12,226 nt of DNA from an uncultured Planctomycetaceae bacterium (GCA_937900985.1 CALCGM010000018.1:1-12226), one strand, 5' to 3'; shown: positions 1 to 6,195, counted from the stretch's first letter. The notes: generated by a model from the letters alone, not told the origin. Program-made: numbers and translations.

Positions 1-1362
1 GCAGCCGCCCTGGAGACCGGGCCCGACGGCGTGGCCCGCGTGGCCGGCGCCCTCGGGCCCCACTTCGCTCCCAAGGCCAAGCAGGTGATCTACCTGCACA
101 TGGTGGGCGGGCCGCCGCAGCAGGACCTTTTCGACTACAAGCCGGTGATGAACGAGTGGTACGACAAGGACCTGCCCGAGAGCATCCGCCAGGGCCAGCG
201 GCTGACCACGATGACCTCCGGCCAGGCCCGCTTCCCGATCGCGCCTTCAAAGTATGCCTTCACGCAACATGGCACGAGCGGCATGTGGGTCTGCGAACTG
301 CTGCCAAAGACAGCAGAGATGGTCGACGAGATGTGCTTCATCCGCTCGATGCACACCGAGGCGATCAACCACGAGCCGGCGATCACCTACATGCAGACCG
401 GCAACCAGATCACCGGCCGGCCCTGCCTGGGCAGCTGGCTGAGCTACGGCCTCGGCAGCCTCAACGACGACCTGCCGACGTTTGTGGTGCTTGTTGCCCG
501 GCCGACCAACACCGAGCAGGTGCAGGCGATCGGCGCCCGGCTCTGGTCGAGCGGCTTCCTCTCCGGAGAACACTCGGGCGTGAGCTTCCGCTCCTCGGGC
601 GACCCGATCCTCTATCTCAAGGATCCGCCGGGCGTGTCGCGGGATGTGCGTCGCACCACGCTCGATGGCCTGCAGGCCTTGAACGAGCGGACGTTTGAGC
701 GGATCGGCGACCCCGAAACCCGCACCCGCATCGCGCAGTATGAGATGGCCTTCCGCATGCAGGCGAGTGTGCCGGAGCTGACCGATCTCGCCAGCGAAAG
801 CCAGGCCACGCTCGATCTCTACGGCGACGCGGTCACCAAGCCGGGCAGCTTTGCCAACACGATGCTGATGGCCCGCCGGATGGTGGAGCGGGGCGTGCGG
901 TTTGTGCAGGTCTACCACAACAACTGGGACACCCACGGCAACGTCGCCGGCCGGCTGCCCGATCAGTGCCGTGATGTCGACCAGCCCTGCTGGGCGCTGG
1001 TGCAGGACCTCAAGAGCCGCGGCATGCTCGATGACACACTGATCATCTGGGGCGGTGAGTTTGGCCGCACCGTCTATTCACAGGGCGGCCTCTCCAAGGA
1101 GAACTACGGCCGCGACCACCATCCGCGGTGCTTCACGATGTGGATGTGTGGCGGCGGTGCCAAGCCCGGGCAGATCTACGGCGAGACCGACGACTTCTCC
1201 TACAACATCGTCAAAGACCCGGTGCACATCCGCGACTTCCATGCCACCGTGCTGCACCTGCTCGGCTTCGACCACGAGCGGTTCACCTACCGTCACCTCG
1301 GCCTCGACTTCAAGCTCACCGGCGTCGAGCACGCCCGCGTGATCCCGGAACTGATGACCTGA
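1..1362 (+). CDS. DUF1501 domain-containing protein, 5' end outside the window
   Basis: The reading frame is open from base 1, so the GTG at 31 is internal and the true start lies upstream. By comparison with the family, only about 20-40 residues are missing, probably an export signal. Visible family features are the N-terminal block FAPKAKQVIYLHMVGGPPQQ and the segment HGTSGMWVCELLPK. Further on are RPCLGSWLSYGLGSLNDDLP, GGEFGRT and GRDHHPR. DUF1501 proteins are abundant in planctomycetes, are usually exported, have an alkaline-phosphatase/sulfatase-like fold, and often sit beside DUF1549/DUF1553 cytochrome genes. No substrate can be named. The last 44 codons (RDFHATVL to the stop) recur at 3008-3139, and part of them at 4335-4414. 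The gene itself appears intact to its TGA. Family assignment is firm; biochemical role is unknown. Confidence 0.93.
   Translation, partial: AAALETGPDGVARVAGALGPHFAPKAKQVIYLHMVGGPPQQDLFDYKPVMNEWYDKDLPESIRQGQRLTTMTSGQARFPIAPSKYAFTQHGTSGMWVCELLPKTAEMVDEMCFIRSMHTEAINHEPAITYMQTGNQITGRPCLGSWLSYGLGSLNDDLPTFVVLVARPTNTEQVQAIGARLWSSGFLSGEHSGVSFRSSGDPILYLKDPPGVSRDVRRTTLDGLQALNERTFERIGDPETRTRIAQYEMAFRMQASVPELTDLASESQATLDLYGDAVTKPGSFANTMLMARRMVERGVRFVQVYHNNWDTHGNVAGRLPDQCRDVDQPCWALVQDLKSRGMLDDTLIIWGGEFGRTVYSQGGLSKENYGRDHHPRCFTMWMCGGGAKPGQIYGETDDFSYNIVKDPVHIRDFHATVLHLLGFDHERFTYRHLGLDFKLTGVEHARVIPELMT
1231..1362 (+). repeat. Copy R1 of the DUF1501 3'-end repeat (inside the intact gene)
   Basis: This is the 3'-terminal 132 bp of the DUF1501 gene. 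It aligns without gaps to 3008-3139 (R2) with about 13 differences. Its first 80 bp (1231-1310) align to 4335-4414 (R3) with about 6 differences. Several changes are synonymous. Because R1 lies in the only full-length reading frame, it is the natural reference copy. Counts were made by eye. Confidence 0.85.
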
Positions 1363-1511
1363 GGAGGCGGGCAGTGACCGCCGTCACACACCCAGACGAC
1401 CAACCTGCCCCGTCTCAGCCCCGCTCTGCAGCCTGATGTTCCTTCAGCACGCCGAAACGATGCCGGAAAGCAGTCTTCGCAAAAGACCGGAATCCAGTTA
1501 AAACGGTCTTC

Positions 1512-2831
1512 ATGGAAGATCGCATCACCGAGGCAATCCGGGAGAAGTTGGCTGACGCTGCGGACCTGCGTTTTCCTCAACTGACACGGCGGGAAGCCAA
1601 CGGCGGCACGGTGGCCGGGAAGGCCCGCGCGGTGATCGGTATGCGGCGTGCCGGCAAAACGTCTTTTCTCTACCAATGTTTGGCGGGTCGACTCGCGGCC
1701 GGTGTGGATCGCGAACGGCTGGTCTACTTCAACTTCGAAGACGAGCGGTTGGCCGGGATCGAAGCGACAGATCTCGGCACACTCCTTGATCTCTATTACC
1801 GCGCACATCCCACGCTGCGACGGGCGGAGACGGTGACCTGGTGCTTGGACGAGATTCAGGTGGTCACCGGCTGGGAAGCCTTCGTTCGCCGCATCCTCGA
1901 TGCTGAAAACGTGGAGGTGTTTCTCAGCGGATCGTCAGCACGCATGCTCAGTCGCGAAGTGGCCACCAGCATGCGAGGCCGCGCGATGGAGACTGTGATC
2001 ACGCCCTTCAGCTTTCGGGAGTTCTCTGCTGCCCGTGGCGTGTCCCTGCCGGCAACGCACCTCAGCGCGGCGACCAAGTCGCACCTCCAGTCCCTTTTCG
2101 ACGACTATGTTGCCGTGGGGGGGTTTCCGGAGGCCACTGCGATGCCGACCGAGCGGGAGCGAGTCGAACTCCTCCAGGGCTACGTTGAAACGGTTCTGTT
2201 TCGTGATGTTGCCGAGCGGCATTCGGTGAGCAATCTCGTGGCCCTCAGGGCGTTCGCTCGCCAACTGCTACGCAACGCCGCAACGCTCGTCAGCGTCAGC
2301 AAGCTCTACGCCGACTTCAGGTCGCGGGGGATCGGCGTGTCGAAAGAGACGTTGCTGCGGTACCTCGAGTATTTCGAGGATGCGTTCCTGCTCTTTACGA
2401 TCCCATTGGCAACGCCATCGGAGCGTCGCCGGCAGGTGAATCCCCGCAAGTGCTACCTCGTGGACCACGGTCTCTCGCATGCGTTCAGTCCTGCAGCTGG
2501 CTTGGACCGCGGGCATTTGATCGAGAACATTGTCGCCTGCGAACTGCATCGCGACTCACGGGATCTCGCCTACGTGAAAACGGCTCGCGGTGGCGAGGTC
2601 GACTTCCTGGCCACCCGCTTTGATGGCTCACAAACGCTCTACCAGGTCTCAGCGAATCTCACGAACGCAGCGACGTTTGACCGGGAGGTCCAGCCACTCA
2701 TCGACGCCGCTGACGAGTTTCCCGAGGCCCGGCGTCTCTTACTTTCCGAGCCGCCCCTCCCTCGCGGGCGATCGATGCCCGCAGGCATCGAGTTCATGCC
2801 TGTCTGGCACTGGCTTAACACCTGCCAATGA
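1512..2831 (+). CDS. ATP-binding protein, AAA_14 / DUF4143 family
   Basis: This is a 439-residue P-loop ATPase of the AAA_14-DUF4143 type. Walker A is GMRRAGKTS (about residues 43-51), Walker B is TWCLDEIQ (about 109-116), and the following strand-turn FLSGSSARML (about 137-146) fits sensor 1. The C-terminal half has DUF4143 character: YVETVLFRDVAERHSV, a winged-helix-like middle, and a nuclease-like strand GGEVDFLA near residue 362. The family is widespread and often sits in accessory regions, but its role is poorly defined. The ATG at 1512 has no clear Shine-Dalgarno. It is supported because the ATG and 11 bases before it are conserved in the fragment at 4415-4473. It follows the DUF1501 gene by 149 bp in which I see no gene. 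Length is normal for the family and the frame is unbroken. Confidence 0.9.
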   Translation: MEDRITEAIREKLADAADLRFPQLTRREANGGTVAGKARAVIGMRRAGKTSFLYQCLAGRLAAGVDRERLVYFNFEDERLAGIEATDLGTLLDLYYRAHPTLRRAETVTWCLDEIQVVTGWEAFVRRILDAENVEVFLSGSSARMLSREVATSMRGRAMETVITPFSFREFSAARGVSLPATHLSAATKSHLQSLFDDYVAVGGFPEATAMPTERERVELLQGYVETVLFRDVAERHSVSNLVALRAFARQLLRNAATLVSVSKLYADFRSRGIGVSKETLLRYLEYFEDAFLLFTIPLATPSERRRQVNPRKCYLVDHGLSHAFSPAAGLDRGHLIENIVACELHRDSRDLAYVKTARGGEVDFLATRFDGSQTLYQVSANLTNAATFDREVQPLIDAADEFPEARRLLLSEPPLPRGRSMPAGIEFMPVWHWLNTCQ

Positions 2832-2963
2832 CATCACAAACGCGCGAGCGCCGCTTCTGAAGCCCCTCGCACGAGAACACGTGACCACGCTCACGCTCCG
2901 AGGGCCGGACGACACAGCCGCATACCGCTGAAAGCTTTTCCACGGGCTGCGAGGTGGCCGTCC
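2832..2963. other. Short intergenic stretch with no recognisable gene
   Basis: This lies between the ATPase stop and the R2 repeat. I see no coding signature on either strand, no convincing terminator hairpin with a T-run, and no repeat shared with other parts of the window. Confidence 0.5.
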
Positions 2964-3139
2964 GGGCAAGGTTTGGGCAGAGCGGCACAATGGCCGCGAC
3001 CACCACCCGCGACTTCCACGCCACCGTGCTGAACCTGCTCGGCTTCGACCACCAGCGGTTCACCATTCGCCACCTCGGCCTCGACTTCCGGCTCACCGGC
3101 GTCGAGCACGCCCGTGTGATCCCGGAGTTGATGGCCTGA
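2964..3139 (+). pseudogene. R2: extra DUF1501 3'-end copy with internal deletion
   Basis: Bases 3008-3139 repeat the last 132 bp of the DUF1501 gene (1231-1362), ungapped, with about 13 differences, ending at an equivalent TGA. The translation RDFHATVLNLLGFDH to HARVIPELMA is almost the same protein tail. Just before it, about 2991-3007 resembles the earlier GRDHHPR coding stretch (1108-1127), so roughly 107 bp between these blocks is missing. Since 107 is not a multiple of three, the deletion changes frame. An ATG at 2990 opens a 49-codon frame across the copy, but nothing suggests it makes a functional protein. The first 124 bp match R3 (4291-4414) without gaps and with about 13 differences, including sequence upstream that R1 lacks. 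Confidence 0.8.
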
Positions 3140-3170
3140 GCGGGCCCGAGCAGCTCCGCTCGCTCTCCCA

Positions 3171-3653
3171 TCAACCGTCGGGGGTGTCGATCAGGTGCTG
3201 TAGCCGTTCGGCCAGTTCCTGCGGGTAGCGGGTGGGCCAGGTGTGATCGATCAGGCCGACGTCGAGCATGTCGCGAAGGTGCATGCGGTCTTTGTCGCGA
3301 TACGACGTGAGTTTCATCCGCACCAATGCCTCCAGCGAGAGCACGCGGAAGGAGTTGAAGGACACACTCTCCGATGTGTCCGGCACAGCCGTCGCATACT
3401 CCGCCCGCACCTTCTCACCGGAGAAGATCACATGCACCGCATCGCGGGCCTTGGCACCGGGGCCGTCGAGAAACATGTCGATGCCTGCTGCGTGCCGGTG
3501 GAGAAATCCCGCTTTGGCCAGCGCCTCGGTGGCTCGGCCGAGATCCTCGCGGCGGAGCACAAGGTCGACATCCTGCGTGAACCGCACCGCCGCCTCGTCG
3601 ACCTGCTCCACCCACGCCATCACGGCGTTGCCGCCGATCACGGCGTAGGGCAC
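3171..3653 (-). CDS. Nucleotidyltransferase-fold protein (AbiEii/MNT-like), N-terminus shortened
   Basis: This encodes 160 residues from a GTG at 3653. The nucleotidyltransferase signature is YAVIGGNAV (GG at residues 7-8) followed by TQDVDLVLRR, with the metal-binding DxD at residues 28 and 30. Further conserved-looking blocks are MFLDGPGAKARDAVHVIFSG and RVLSLEALVRMKLTSYRDKD, then HLRDMLDVGLID. Such proteins occur as toxin or antitoxin partners (AbiEii, MNT) and as stand-alone genes. From memory, relatives have some 20-40 residues before the GG motif. Here an in-frame TGA at 3672-3674 lies only six codons upstream of the GTG, with no ATG between. The gene is therefore either 5'-truncated or uses an unusually short N-terminus. 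It converges on R2, 31 bp from its stop, and no HEPN partner is visible. Confidence 0.75.
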   Translation of the reverse strand: MPYAVIGGNAVMAWVEQVDEAAVRFTQDVDLVLRREDLGRATEALAKAGFLHRHAAGIDMFLDGPGAKARDAVHVIFSGEKVRAEYATAVPDTSESVSFNSFRVLSLEALVRMKLTSYRDKDRMHLRDMLDVGLIDHTWPTRYPQELAERLQHLIDTPDG

Positions 3654-3782
3654 GGCCTCCCCACTCAGGGCTCACGTCGGGCTCCTGGAACTCGCGGCAT
3701 GCCGCGGAACAGCGTTACAAGACGCCGAGTTCACCCACAGATTCTGCGGAAGAGCCGGATAAACCAAAGGCTCGCCGCGCCC
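3654..3782. other. Gap upstream of the nucleotidyltransferase, with a 14-bp palindrome
   Basis: No gene is recognised here. All three minus-strand frames leading into the nucleotidyltransferase contain stops or give unfamiliar sequence, so its missing N-terminus cannot be found. A perfect 14-bp palindrome, CGCGGCATGCCGCG, lies at 3693-3706. One such palindrome is expected by chance in a GC-rich window of this size, so its meaning is open. Confidence 0.4.
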
Positions 3783-4043
3783 CTACCCTGGGGGCAACTG
3801 GAATCGTCCGGCAACCACACCCTCCACCGAGATGTCTTCATCGAGCGTTTCCCAACGAAGAGCCGTCCCGCCGACCTCCAGCACCACCTCAGCCAATTCC
3901 AACGCCGTCGCCGCCTTCAGCCGACGGAAGCGATCTGCCGGGAATCCAACTACGCGTTGATCGGTCAACTCCACATAGACCATCCGACCCTCAGTCCACG
4001 CGCGTGTCGCCACGGTTTCGCTCTCTTGGTGGATGGTGCTCAT
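3783..4043 (-). CDS. DUF2442 domain-containing protein
   Basis: This is an 86-residue protein with the DUF2442 pattern. There is an N-terminal strand pair (MVYVELTDQRVVGFPADRF), a central helix, and the terminal LRWETLDEDISVEGVVAG block that is the family hallmark. The start at 4043 is preceded by AGAGG at a workable distance. Its first 53 bases overlap the 3' end of the DUF4160 gene, so the two are almost certainly transcribed and translated together. DUF2442 proteins are small, soluble and of unproven function. They commonly lie beside DUF4160 genes, and the pair has been suggested to behave like a toxin-antitoxin module, but nothing in this sequence proves that. The length is normal for the family. 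Confidence 0.88.
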   Translation of the reverse strand: MSTIHQESETVATRAWTEGRMVYVELTDQRVVGFPADRFRRLKAATALELAEVVLEVGGTALRWETLDEDISVEGVVAGRFQLPPG

Positions 4044-4260
4044 CGTATGCCTCTGACAACGTGCCGATATGTTCGTGCACCAACCGCTCCATCTCCCTCA
4101 CAAGATGAGGGGGAACGCCACGATTCCTGGCAAGCCCCACAGGATCGAGCCAGAACTTGCACTCCCCATGTCCGCACCGAATGTGGATATGGGGAGGCTC
4201 ACTGCCCTCATCCGAGTAGAAGTGAAAGCGAAAGCCACCAACACTCAGAACAGTAGGCAT
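3991..4260 (-). CDS. DUF4160 domain-containing protein
   Basis: This is an 89-residue protein with the DUF4160 signature: MPTVLSVGGFRFHFYSDEG at the start, EPPHIHIRCGHGECKFWLDP in the middle, then a helical tail (VREMERLVHEHIGTL). The ATG at 4260 is chosen because family members begin at MPTV. An in-frame start 12 codons upstream would add residues unlike the family and enter the R3 flank. It is the first gene of a two-gene minus-strand unit and overlaps the DUF2442 gene by 53 bases. Only about 30 bp separate its start from the left edge of R3, so any promoter must lie in or next to that repeat. Function is unknown; the conserved His and Asp/Glu residues would fit a small nucleic-acid-acting or binding protein, but this is inference. 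Confidence 0.88.
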   Translation of the reverse strand: MPTVLSVGGFRFHFYSDEGSEPPHIHIRCGHGECKFWLDPVGLARNRGVPPHLVREMERLVHEHIGTLSEAYDEHHPPRERNRGDTRVD

Positions 4261-4290
4261 CCGTATAGGGTACGGTTCAAAGGCCACCCG

Positions 4291-4473
4291 GGGCAAGGTT
4301 TAGGCAGAGCGGCATGATGGCCGCGAGCACCATCCGCGACTTCCACGCCACCGTGCCGCACCTGCTCGGCTTCGACCTCAAGCGGTTCACCTACCGCCGC
4401 CTCGGCCTCGACTTAAACGGTCTCCATGGAAGACCGGGGCATCGCGACAATCCGGGAGAAGCTGGCTGACGCT
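4291..4473 (+). pseudogene. R3: DUF1501 tail fragment fused to ATPase 5'-end fragment
   Basis: This is a composite remnant. Bases 4291-4414 match R2 (2964-3087) ungapped with about 13 differences. Within that stretch, 4335-4414 match the intact DUF1501 gene at 1231-1310 with about 6. Directly after, 4415-4473 match 1501-1559 (11 bases before the ATPase start plus its first 16 codons) with about 9 differences. The roughly 190 bp that separate these parts at the left edge (1311-1500) are absent. One ATG (4314) opens a 51-codon frame through the fusion, and another (4426) opens a 21-codon frame beginning MEDRG like the ATPase. Neither looks functional. This is decayed duplication of the DUF1501-ATPase junction. 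Confidence 0.82.
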
Positions 4474-4661
4474 TGGCCGACCCATCCTTAAACAAGACAC
4501 CGTCGTCTTTCGGGATGACTATCGGTGGCGGTCGCATGCAAGGAACCGGGGTCGCGACGCTCTCCGATGGCACGATCGTGGAGTTGGTGGTGGGCCGCCG
4601 TGCCACTGGCTGGTCGCCGCCTGCGGCTGACTGCCCATAAAATGTAGGCATAACAGCCAAA
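4474..4661. other. Stretch between R3 and vapB; only a doubtful 41-codon frame
   Basis: No known gene is seen. A plus-strand frame at 4515-4640 (41 codons, containing GTGVATLSDGTIVELVVG) has a plausible strand-turn-strand look but no Shine-Dalgarno and no family I recognise. It may be debris from a larger gene or chance. Similarity to the ATPase appears to fade out right after 4473. Confidence 0.3.
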
Positions 4662-4698
4662 TAGACATCGACGCATCAAGCTGTCTATGCTTTGATGC
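4662..4698 (+). promoter_or_regulatory. Putative vapBC promoter/operator with two interlocked palindromes
   Basis: TAGACA (4662-4667) pairs with TGTCTA (4682-4687), and GCATCAA (4673-4679) pairs with TTGATGC (4692-4698). Each palindrome spans 26 bp and their centres are 11 bp apart, about one helical turn. TAGACA also resembles a -35 box and TATGCT (4686-4691) a -10 box with an 18-bp spacer. That would place the transcript start at or just before the vapB ATG at 4699. No Shine-Dalgarno precedes that ATG, which agrees with a leaderless mRNA. Autorepression by the VapB ribbon-helix-helix protein is the usual arrangement; binding here is inferred. Confidence 0.5.
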
Positions 4699-4944
4699 AT
4701 GAGAACGACTTTATCCCTCGACGATGATGTCGCCGCTCGGATCGAGCAGCTGCGGCGGGCGCTCGACAAGCCGCTCAAGGAAGTGGTGAACGAAGCGTTG
4801 CGGCGGGGGCTCGCGGGCATGCATGAGCCCCGCCCGCCCGCCCCGTATCGCACCCAGCCGGTCGATCTGGGGCGATGTCGCCTGCCGAATGTTGACGACG
4901 TCGCCTCCGCGCTTGCGGCTGCCGAGGGCGAGGCGTTTCGATGA
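4699..4944 (+). CDS. vapB: VapB-type antitoxin (ribbon-helix-helix)
   Basis: This is an 81-residue protein. The N-terminus MRTTLSLDDDVAARIEQL followed by KPLKEVVNEALRRGL is a classic ribbon-helix-helix DNA-binding domain (about residues 1-40). The remaining proline-rich, acidic tail (about 45-81, DVASALAAAEGEAF) is the part expected to embrace the toxin. Its stop overlaps the next gene's start as ATGA (4941-4944), the standard coupling of antitoxin and toxin. The ATG at 4699 abuts a palindromic operator-like sequence. In this class the antitoxin neutralises the PIN ribonuclease by direct binding and represses the operon. The symbol is generic for the family and does not imply a particular orthologue. 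Confidence 0.85.
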   Translation: MRTTLSLDDDVAARIEQLRRALDKPLKEVVNEALRRGLAGMHEPRPPAPYRTQPVDLGRCRLPNVDDVASALAAAEGEAFR

Positions 4945-5369
4945 GGCTCGTGGACGCGAATATCCTCGTCTATGCATTCACGACATCGTTCTCGCAACAC
5001 GAGCGGGCGCGGGCCTGGCTGGACGAGCGGCTGAGCGAGTCGGTTCCTCTCGGTCTGCCATGGCCGAGTCTGCTCGCTTTTGTACGGCTTACCAGCAATC
5101 AGCGGATCTTCGAACGGCCCGTGAGCGTGGCCACGGCGTGGCGGCAGGTACACGAGTGGCTGGGCTGCGAGGCGGTCTGGGTGCCGAGCCCAACGCCGCG
5201 CCACGGCGAAATCCTGGGGAACCTGCTGGGTGCGACAGGGCTTCGGGCGGAGCATGTGCCCGACGCCCACTTGGCGGCGCTCGCCTTGGAGCACGGCTTG
5301 GCGGTGGTCTCAGCCGACGCGGACTTCAGCCGCTTTCCGAATGTCAGGCTGGAAAATCCACTCGCCTGA
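4941..5369 (+). CDS. vapC: VapC-type PIN-domain toxin ribonuclease
   Basis: This is a 142-residue PIN-domain protein of the TIGR00028 kind. Expected acidic residues are present: D5 in MRLVDANILVYAF, D108 in VPDAHLAALALEHG, and D126/D128 in SADADFSRFP. The central LPWPSLLAFVRLTSN segment is typical of this subfamily, whose second acidic position is less obvious than in classical VapC. PIN toxins cleave RNA (tRNA, rRNA or mRNA) with Mg2+; the target here cannot be told. The gene overlaps vapB by four bases and is complete. Its 3' end is overlapped on the other strand by the remains of an ABC-transporter ATPase gene, so the pair seems to have landed in, or replaced part of, that gene. Confidence 0.88.
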   Translation: MRLVDANILVYAFTTSFSQHERARAWLDERLSESVPLGLPWPSLLAFVRLTSNQRIFERPVSVATAWRQVHEWLGCEAVWVPSPTPRHGEILGNLLGATGLRAEHVPDAHLAALALEHGLAVVSADADFSRFPNVRLENPLA

Positions 5370-5586
5370 GGCCGGCGGCGATCCGGCCGCGGCGGCGGGC
5401 CGCCTCGACGCTCGGCACCGCTGAAAACAGCGCGTGGGTGAAGGGATGCAGGGGCGCGGCGTAGAGGTCGGCCGCGTGAGCGTGCTCCACCAGGCGGCCC
5501 AGGTACATCACGGCCACGTCGTCGGAGATGTATTCGACGATCGAGAGGTCGTGGGAGATGAAGAGATAGGTGAGCCCCAGATCCAC
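5344..5586 (-). pseudogene. C-terminal fragment of an oligopeptide/dipeptide ABC-transporter ATPase
   Basis: On the minus strand the frame reads LGLTYLFISHDLSIVEYISD, then VAVMYLGRLVEHAHAADLYA, then PLHPFTHALFSAVP. This is unmistakably the region from the post-Walker-B strand through the H-loop histidine (SHD) to the C-terminal tail of an OppD/OppF/DppF-type ATPase. Walker A, the signature motif and Walker B are absent. Homology begins abruptly near 5586, next to the IS91 fragment, and fades near 5380, entering the vapC 3' end. No other transporter gene is in the window. An in-frame start exists at 5634 but lies in non-homologous sequence. It is a relic truncated at both ends. Confidence 0.85.
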
Positions 5587-5592
5587 GGCGCT

Positions 5593-6153
5593 GGCGGACG
5601 GATCGCCCGCGTCCGCTACGTGCTGCCGCGGCATAGGGCGGCCAACTGGGTCGGGCCCGGCCGCGGCCGGAAGTCAACGCGGCCGGGGGCCAACGGCGTC
5701 GTCGAACTCACGCCGTTTGAGTTCCTCGACAGGCTCGCGGATCTCGTCCCGCCACCGCGGAAGCACCGGCATCGCTCTCACGGCGTCTTTGCGGCCAATC
5801 ACAAGCTCAGGCCCGCGGTCACATTGCTCGCGATCGGCAACGTCGGCAAGCGGCAACGTCGGCAAGCGGCAACGTCGGCAAGCGGCAACGTCGGCAAGCG
5901 GCAAGAGGCCGCGACCGGCGGGCATGGAGGCGACGGGTATGCCACGGAAGCATCCTGTGCCGCGACCGCAAAGCCCTGCTCGCACGACACCTCACGGATT
6001 GCGTGGGCGAAACTGATGGCGCGGGCGGGGGAGGAGTGTCCGCTCGAGTGCCCGAACTGCGGCGGCGATATTCGGCTCTTTGCCTTCATCACGGAGCCAG
6101 GGCCGATCCGGAAGATTCTCACACACTTGGGCGAGCCACTCGAGCCGCCGATG
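5593..6153 (+). pseudogene. C-terminal fragment of an IS91-family (Y2) transposase
   Basis: About 187 codons in one open frame show the C-terminal part of an IS91/IS801-like transposase. The blocks are ARVRYVLPRHRAANWVGPGR, ELTPFEFLDRLADLVPPPRK, HRHRSHGVFAANHKLRPAVT, then SRIAWAKLMARAGEECPLEC with the PNCGGDIR zinc-ribbon half. It ends with AFITEPGPIRKILTHLGEPL. The catalytic N-terminal half (HUH motif and tyrosines) is missing and the usual end is cut off after LEPP. The open frame runs upstream into antisense ABC sequence and downstream into the antitoxin region, but only this span resembles a transposase. A 16-bp tandem repeat lies inside it. IS91 elements move by rolling-circle transposition and can carry neighbouring DNA; this copy is dead. 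Confidence 0.85.
5836..5899 (+). repeat. 16-bp tandem repeat, four identical units, in the IS91 fragment
   Basis: The unit GGCAACGTCGGCAAGC occurs four times perfectly (5836, 5852, 5868 and 5884), followed by the partial GGCAAG. Three extra units add 48 bp, exactly 16 codons, so the transposase frame stays open. The GNVGKRQ peptide appears at both ends of the expansion, with out-of-phase translations in between. The perfect identity points to recent slippage. Confidence 0.95.
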
Positions 6154-6195
6154 GCGTGCAGAGGCTCTCCTCAATGTGTACACTTCGCATGCACA

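Noticed and set aside
31..33. GTG as the start of the DUF1501 gene
   Set aside because: The frame is open upstream to base 1, and the family has residues before this point; the real start lies outside.
247..936. 229-codon minus-strand frame
   Set aside because: Antisense shadow of the DUF1501 gene, a common effect of GC-rich third positions.
1293..1808. 171-codon minus-strand frame across the DUF1501-ATPase gap
   Set aside because: Overlaps both genes antisense and shows no family motif.
3139..3171. CGAGC/GCTCG hairpin as a bidirectional terminator
   Set aside because: Only a 5-bp stem without T-tracts; too weak to call.
3243..4256. 337-codon plus-strand frame
   Set aside because: It runs antisense to the nucleotidyltransferase, DUF2442 and DUF4160 genes, which have clear family motifs; its own translation has none.
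4488..5294. 268-codon minus-strand frame
   Set aside because: Antisense to vapB and vapC; low-complexity, arginine-rich translation without motifs.
5370..5388. GGCCGG/CCGGCC hairpin as a vapC terminator
   Set aside because: No T-run, and the sequence is explained as coding remains of the ABC ATPase on the other strand.
5836..5905. CRISPR-like array
   Set aside because: The 16-bp units are contiguous without spacers, so it is a simple tandem repeat.
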